The notes beneath the pieces are model-generated. The model was not told where the DNA came from. It did not search any database and saw nothing but the letters and a program-made list of their open reading frames with translations. A DNA stretch of 64,000 nucleotides from Isoetes taiwanensis (Eukaryota > Streptophyta > Lycopodiopsida > Isoetales > Isoetaceae): the NCBI GenBank assembly GCA_021234155.1, contig JAJEKV010000586.1:1-64000 (forward strand), given 5' to 3'. Position 1 is the first letter of the stretch; each line of letters starts with the position of its first letter. Shown here piece after piece: positions 57,959-64,000 of the stretch. The position numbers and the translations under genes were made by a program.

Positions 57959-59349
57959 TTCGCCTCGTGATCACCTTCTTAAGCCTTTGTTTTCTTTGTT
58001 GTTCTTGCCGCTCTTATCCCACCGGTTCTTGAATACTCCTTGTATACTACTCTCAACCCTTCAATCCCTTTATTTGGCCCAACCGGTTAGTTGAAATGGT
58101 CCGGCCGAGGCCTTTTGTCAATCAATTCCTTAGCACTTTGGTTATGAACATCGTTTTCAAAAACTCGCTTTTTTCATCTTTGCAGCAAGTACGCTTTTCT
58201 GATCAAGGGTTTCGAGTGGTGCGACTTTCTCGCACAAAATATCCGGGAAAATCCCGGTGTTTGTTTTTCTTATCTTCTATCTGGCTGCAGACAAAATTAT
58301 CCTTCTTGTTATTTCTCACATTTATCAAGCGGTTTGTACCTTTTGCACACCGGTCCAAAAAAAAACATATTCAAAGATCACCGGTTCGAAAGCATATCAA
58401 CATATCAATTCAGGTTGCGCCAATTTTTCAGCTTTCCCCGAAAATTCTTTTGAGATATTTGGCGGAGGGCGCCACTTTGGCTAGCCCCTTTTATCAGCCC
58501 CTGTCGGTATCGCATCATAGTTCTGTCCGGATTCATCCGAAGCATACAAAGGGATTATTTCGAGGATCACCCTTCGGTATGCATCGGAAAAGATAGGTAA
58601 AACTTGAGTCAATCTCACTATTGCGTACAGCGTCGGGGAGACTTTGGCTTCATGGATTCGACCACCTTGGCATACATTTATTATCCGTTTGTCTGCAAGT
58701 ATCCGCACCATGTAAACCGAGCGACTCATATCTATTACGGCGGGCATCATCTGTCTATTCACGCTCTATCTAGTCATGAAAACACAGATTCAGAGCATCA
58801 AGAAACATCTTTGCCACCAGGGCTTCATTTTGTTACTTATTTTCAAGAGGGCCAGCTCTGTGGCTAGCCCCCATCCATACACCTGCAGAGAATCATCTGG
58901 TTTGATACCTTCAGCTACCTGCATCACATACACTCCGTTAGCATATTATATCCATCTGCTCACGTACCGGCTGCCATAAAACTCTGTTTTTCATGCCAGC
59001 ATGCCCCAGGTCGAATTCCTTCAATGCTCATCTATCTATTCATAGCTGAAGCAGTAATTTTCCCTCTGCATCATTCTATTCGGCAACACCAATTCCTGCA
59101 AAAAAAATGGCTTACAACATATCCGGCCAGTTATTATCCAGAGAAGCTTCCATTTCGGCACACATATCAGGATTCCCTCTTCTGCAATCTATCTTTAGCA
59201 TGCGAAATTGGCGGCGGATATTTCGCTCTATTTGCCAGTATTATCCGCACTAGCAGCGGCTTTATCGGCAGAGCTGCTCGCGCATCACCGCCATGAAAGC
59301 GGCCATTTAGGGTTTACACATTTTAGGTCTTGAAACCCATTTGGGTTGA

Positions 59350-59560
59350 TAGCGGATGGCGGTATCCCCGCTCGCGCCCGCGCGGCCCGCGACCCACGGC
59401 CACGCCTTCTTTTATGTCGTACTTCGCCCCTCTTTCTCTATCCGCGGGCCGCGCCCTTTAGCCGCTCGATAACGAGTCGCGCTCGGGCGAGCTCACTCTG
59501 CCGGCGCCCGGGGGCCAACCCACGCCAAAACCGCGCTTTTGTTCAGCGCCACGCTTGAGT
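59350..59560. other. GC-rich segment
   Basis: A locally GC- and CpG-rich stretch (CGCGCCCGCGCGGCC-type words) inside the otherwise AT-rich element interior. No frame or RNA gene recognised. Confidence 0.5.
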
Positions 59561-59911
59561 ACACGCTTTCCATGGTGATAATGGGTTACGGCTTTTATGG
59601 TGTTTACACTTTTAAAGACCCCTCTAATTGTTTTTAGCAACATTTTGGGCTCTATTTGTTAAATGGCCTTACCCATAATATAGGGGATGGTCTTTATGTT
59701 TTTGGCCCAAAGTTCTTATGATCCATGTACGCATCGACCTTCCTTGGGATCCTCTTAGTCCTCAACATCAAAGTGAGATCTTTTCACGACGACACAACCC
59801 AACCCGTTACCATCATTTTTACCCCTAATTTTTGGCACCATGTTGTAATTGTAGGACTTGTCTTATAAAGTACGTACATGTTTTACGTGCTAAAAACTTT
59901 AGGGGAAGGCG

Positions 59912-60250
59912 TGTTAACCACCTAGTGGTTAACATTATGCATACACATGTTAGGTGCATGCACATGTTAGTGTCGATGGTGTGGTGACATGGCATGATAG
60001 GTTAACATAAGTGTAGGGCTTAGATTAGTTAGATGCGGCTTCAGTTTGGGGTCTACACTATATTGGGCGAACCTCTTCATGTACTCGGGGTTTTGATCTC
60101 ATATTTGGAGAGCCTCATTTGGCCCGTTCCTCTTCATTCTTTGTGCATATTTCCTTGTCTTGTTCTTATTTTGTGATCATGAGCATGGCAGCCTTGTAGC
60201 ATCCGGCAGATCATGGATTGCTTTGCGAGGTGTATGCCAAGAATCAAACA
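59912..60250 (+). repeat. Right LTR (339 bp)
   Basis: Second copy of the LTR at 57597, preceded by the purine tract at about 59900-59909. It ends GAATCAAACA. Downstream it continues into sequence that also follows the third, eroded LTR end near 62384. Confidence 0.82.
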
Positions 60251-62384
60251 CTATGCCGGGTTGTCGCTAGTAATTGTAATGGCCTTAAGCTTATATGTTT
60301 TTGCATGTATAGTTCCTTGTTATTCCTTCCCTCCCATAGCATAGCGGATCAAAGAAGAGATGTGAGGGCAATTGCGGGGGGTGAAGCAATCACATCCTCC
60401 AACACTCTTAAGGGAAACAACGATAGCGACAAGGGGCTTCGCTGTTAGCGCTTTACAAATGAGACATCGATGGAGTCAAAGAAGAAACAATATCAGGATC
60501 CGGTAAGCTTTTGCCAAGACAAAGAGTTCAAGACAAAAAGACCTTTTTTTTTTTTTTTTTTTTCAAGCCACCTTAGGGCTTTTGGCGGCATGGAAGAAAA
60601 AAAGTGATCAATCTCATCCGGCAAGCCACCAGCAATGAGAGGCTTCTAGCGAACAAGTCAACCTCTACATCAAGAGGATCCACCGTCAGGAAATTTTATC
60701 GAGATATTTCGGAAGAGCGTTACCTACACCCCTAATTCAACCCCACACCCAGAGTGGATGAGGCTTCTAACAGCTCAAAGCATCTAAAGGGCCATGGGAC
60801 CTAAGTGGGTTAAATGTATGGACGTTAAAACATCCATATTGGGATTAGAAGGCATTTCGGGATATTGAGACTTTGAATGGATTGCCCCAATATTGAGCTA
60901 AGCGTCAAGTATTGGGAAGAAGTATCCGGACCCAGGTAACCTAAAATTATACGATTGTTACGGCGGACATCAACATATTGAAACCACTTGGTGAGATTGA
61001 TCACCTCGCTAAGAAGGAATCATTACTGTGGATAATTGTTGACCATGTATAAATCTAGTACCTCCAAAGAATAATCCAACCGAAAGAAAAAGAAGTAATC
61101 TAACGTTTGATACCCAACTTGTTCACGATGACATCAATTGATTAGTAGGAATATTCCAAGAATTTAAAAATAACTAAGAGGGGAATCTCTAGAATATAAA
61201 GAATAATACATGTAAGGTACATCTAAAATAAGAATTATAGTAATCAAATAGTCTTTTGAGTCAAAAGGAATTGTCATGATGACAAAAAACCTGCAAAAAT
61301 GGTTTGGAACATATTCTAACTAAGTAGGTAACCCATAACTATATTAAAATAAATGATAACATAATATGTGCATCCATCTTAGGCGATTATATATATATTT
61401 AGCTAAGGCTAGTAAAAATTAATGTGCTAAGTAAGAAGCATATAACCTCTTGGGGGGAGAATAGATATGGCGTTGTGTACAATGTCATTGAAGGGCTTGA
61501 GGACCATTTTTCTTTCCAGGAAGAAAGTGGGAGAGCTCAATCTTATGATTGAGCGTGCTTGCATCCTAAGACTGGCCAGGCCGTAGGAATCGAAGATTCA
61601 CTCTCGGCAATGGCGCGGAAACAAATAGGCGTAAGCTAGATAGACACCTTAGTGTTGGGAGGCCTTCAGCGTCTTGAGACCCGGCGTGTCCATGGCTACA
61701 CCAATGGAATGGGCAAAACTATGGTGAACAGCGCAATGACCAAGTCATCTCCAAATTAGCAACATTTTGGGGCAATGGATGGATGCATTCTAGCCTTAGG
61801 TAAGGCATGCTTATGCATTATAAGCTTTTAATGTGTCTTATAGATAAGTTAAATATAGATCCTAATAATTGCATAGATCCTCTTCATGCATTATATGTAT
61901 CATGATCTTTAAGTTAAATAATAATGATAATGTGTGGTAGCATGTTAATTAATCTAATTTTTGGATGCAATTCCTTCAAGGATAGCCATATGACCCTCGG
62001 GGTCCTTATAAATATAGATAGAAAATGTTTTTGATATATACTTAAGTGCATCTTAGGGATATACTTCCAAGGGTAAGGGCAGGACCCAGGAAGAGAATAA
62101 ACACATCTAATTCTTGTGTATGATAAATAAAACCTTCTCTATGTAACAATAGGTCCTAAAGGGGTTATTGTTTTAAATATCCTTGATCTACCTACGTTAA
62201 ATATTGACAAAAGCTTAGAGTAAATATAGTTTACTATATTTGAGTAAATTATTTGGTACTATGATAATGTTAATTCATAAATATTGCCTTAGGGTTGTAT
62301 CTTAATTTTGTGAAAGCATTAAAGAAGCCTTATAAAATCCGGCAGCTTCATGGAATTTATTGGTGTGTATGCCAAGAATCCAAA
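60251..62384 (+). repeat. Direct repeat unit 1 (about 2.1 kb), interior plus eroded LTR
   Basis: This unit recurs from 62385. Shared landmarks are TATTCCTTCCCTCCCATAGC (about 60328 and 62451), ACATCCATATTGGGATT (about 60829 and 62949), TAATCAAATAGTCTTT, and ATGGATGGATGCATTC. Its end (about 62190-62384) is a diverged version of the LTR, clearest over TCCGGCAG...GTGTATGCCAAGAATCC. No coding frame. A T run of about 22 bases lies at 60545-60566. Probably the interior of a related non-autonomous element. Confidence 0.7.
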
Positions 62385-64000
62385 CACTAATAGCTTAGTA
62401 GTAATTGTAAATTATGTAAGCTATATGTTTTGTATGTATAATTCCCCAAGTATTCCTTCCCTCCCATAGCATAACGTCACTGTAGGTACGACCGCCGGGT
62501 TCCGCTTTGGATGACCGGAAGGTAGATTAGAAAAGTCTACTTTCCTGCCCCATCGGGCAGATGACCTCGAGATAAGAGGTCATTCAGAATGCATTACAGG
62601 AAAAGCACCTCTATATATATTGATGACTGACTATCATAATCGACGTCACGATACGCTGTCCGGTGAACAAGCTTGTAGCTATTGCATCAATTCTATCTGG
62701 GTCCCACAAAGGCTTGATTGGAGACAGTAGATGGGAGCGCCGCACTGCCGCCGGTAGTTAGACTATGCGTACCTCGCTAAGCGGCTGGATAAACTACATC
62801 AAAGAGGGATCCACCCATGAGACCCGAAGATCGGTTTACTTGGGCGAACGCTACTCCGGCGATCTACGGTGCAACGAGTGGATGATTTCCAGTGCTTCAG
62901 CACTTGGGCGCCGGACCCTAGGGTTAAATGGTATGACGTTTTAACATCCATATTGGGATTTCAGGAAGGCATTTGCGATATTCTCGGGCTGAAGGATTGC
63001 CCGAATATTGCCAAGCCGCCATACGGGATGAAATGATAGAGGAATCAAAACATACACGGACACCTATTGATCCAACATGATTGAAACCGAATTGGTGACC
63101 GGATCAATTCCCCGGGTTAGCGAACTAATATTTAGGACGAATTGCTTTATTCAGCATAACCCTGAAGTACCTAGTAAGAATAATCCAACCTGAAGGGTAT
63201 TAATCTAATGTTCACCAACCTGTTTACGAAGAATACCTGGACCCTATCGGTGGCGGTAGTTCATTCCGCAAGAACTTCAACAATTGCGTGAACTTCAGAA
63301 TGATAAGAATATACGTAAGGTAATGACCTGAAAATGGAAGAATCATAGTAATCAAATAGTCTTTGACGTGCGAATCATTATATTTGATTTCAAAAAGTCC
63401 CTTTAGGTTTCGAATCAGTTCTGAACCGGCAGGTAACCCATGGAACCATGATGGAAATAAATGATAATGATACTTATGCGCACCGGCATCCCTTGAATTT
63501 ATTATATATGCTTAATGGCGCTTTAAACTTTAGAATAAAGGGTGAAATGATAAACTTCCGGCGGAGGATCGACAAGGACTGCATAAATACCAAATAATGG
63601 AGCAGATCTATTTTCTTTTTTCAAGAAGAGAGGTCTAACCCTGCGATTTGAACTTACCAATTTAACCCAATCAATCAAGAGAATAGAGTTCTAATTCTGG
63701 GCAATGGCATAAAGAGAGCGTGAAGCCGACAGGACAACTTGAAGTGTTCAGATGGCCTCTGAACGCGACCACTTAGTAGCTAACTAGCACCCAACGGAAT
63801 GGAGCAAAACTTATGGGAGCTAACGTTAACGACCAAGTCGGTTCAAATCACCATCACGGGTGAATGGATGGATGCATTCCAGTCTTGAGGTGGCGCTATA
63901 CTTATGAAGTTTTGAACGTGTCCTGGAGATGTTTAAATATAGATCCTGAATAGGCATGAGACCACCGCGACGGATGGGCGCACGCATACTTTTAAATAGT
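62385..64000 (+). repeat. Direct repeat unit 2, cut by window end
   Basis: Diverged copy of 60251-62384, roughly 2.10-2.13 kb downstream; the offset shrinks along the copy through deletions. It contains extra GC-rich insert-like sequence at about 62480-62930. No coding frame. The window ends inside it. Confidence 0.68.

Larger units (their letters stand above)
57597..60250 (+). mobile_element. Non-autonomous LTR retrotransposon
   Basis: Two direct repeats of about 340 bp (57597-57940 and 59912-60250) bracket about 1.97 kb. Both start TGTTAACCACCTAGTGG and end with CAAACA. By eye they are about 87-90 percent identical. A primer-binding-site-like TGGCGCCCG follows the left LTR and a purine tract AGGGGAAGG precedes the right LTR. 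The interior is too short for gag-pol and holds no protease, RT or integrase motif; its longest frame (58096-58596, 166 codons) matches nothing known. It would depend on proteins from another element. The bases next to the two outer ends do not form a clear target duplication. Confidence 0.78.

Noticed and set aside
58096-58596. 166-codon frame inside the LTR element
   Set aside because: No gag, protease, RT or integrase motif and a composition expected from T-rich DNA. Kept only as part of the element description.
62480-62930. GC-rich segment that looked at first like organellar or group II intron sequence
   Set aside because: No domain V hairpin, no exon-binding sites and no organelle gene words; parts align with the 60.4-60.8 kb region of the repeat unit.

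Overview
The window looks like nuclear DNA from a land plant with a large, repeat-rich genome. Reasons: one intact plant-type DEAH-box RNA helicase in 64 kb, plant-type LINEs with a DUF4283-like ORF1, a decayed plant Helitron, Ty3-type gag and LTR remnants, and relics of two plant gene families (TIO/FUSED kinase, membrane steroid-binding protein). Fern, lycophyte or gymnosperm would fit such gene-poor DNA, but nothing seen here fixes the lineage. There are no bacterial operons, no CRISPR array and no intact tRNA or rRNA gene.

Layout. 1-7 kb: AT-rich DNA with two broken genes, a TIO-like kinase fragment that keeps an intron (about 2.26-2.67 kb) and a frameshifted MSBP-like fragment (about 5.45-5.72 kb). 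7.1-9.35 kb: decayed LINE (family A, +). 11.4-16.4 kb: LINE ORF1 and ORF2 remnants of other families, an inverted LINE-tail repeat, and a Ty3-type gag relic on the minus strand. 17.5-18.7 kb: a TCT microsatellite and low-complexity acidic/basic reading frames. 20.06-22.17 kb: the single convincing gene, a 704-codon DEAH4-like helicase on the minus strand, with a TATA box and, just upstream, two abutting inverted-repeat structures. 22.6-25.4 kb: minisatellites, including a foldback array with a 22-bp rhythm. 28.7-32.9 kb: a Helitron with Rep and helicase domains, broken, with an internal tandem duplication of about 490 bp. 36.1-36.5 kb: a foldback element with arms of about 97 bp that match exactly by eye. 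42.0-44.2 kb: two LINE 3' ends that meet tail to tail. 48.1-51.6 kb: tandem duplications of about 595 bp and about 215 bp. 51.7-54.6 kb: an LTR end with primer-binding site, then four copies of a 67-bp hairpin repeat and a tRNA-like (SINE-like) segment. 57.6-64.0 kb: a non-autonomous LTR element followed by a direct repeat of about 2.1 kb that shares its LTR end and runs off the window.

How it works together: apart from the helicase, which probably acts in RNA processing in the nucleus, the window is a record of transposition, nesting, tandem duplication and decay. I found no convincing new multi-gene system. The most unusual structures are the 67-bp hairpin repeats with a compensatory change in their stem, the 22-bp foldback minisatellite, and the paired inverted repeats next to the helicase promoter. 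All alignments were made by eye; percent identities and exact edges are estimates.
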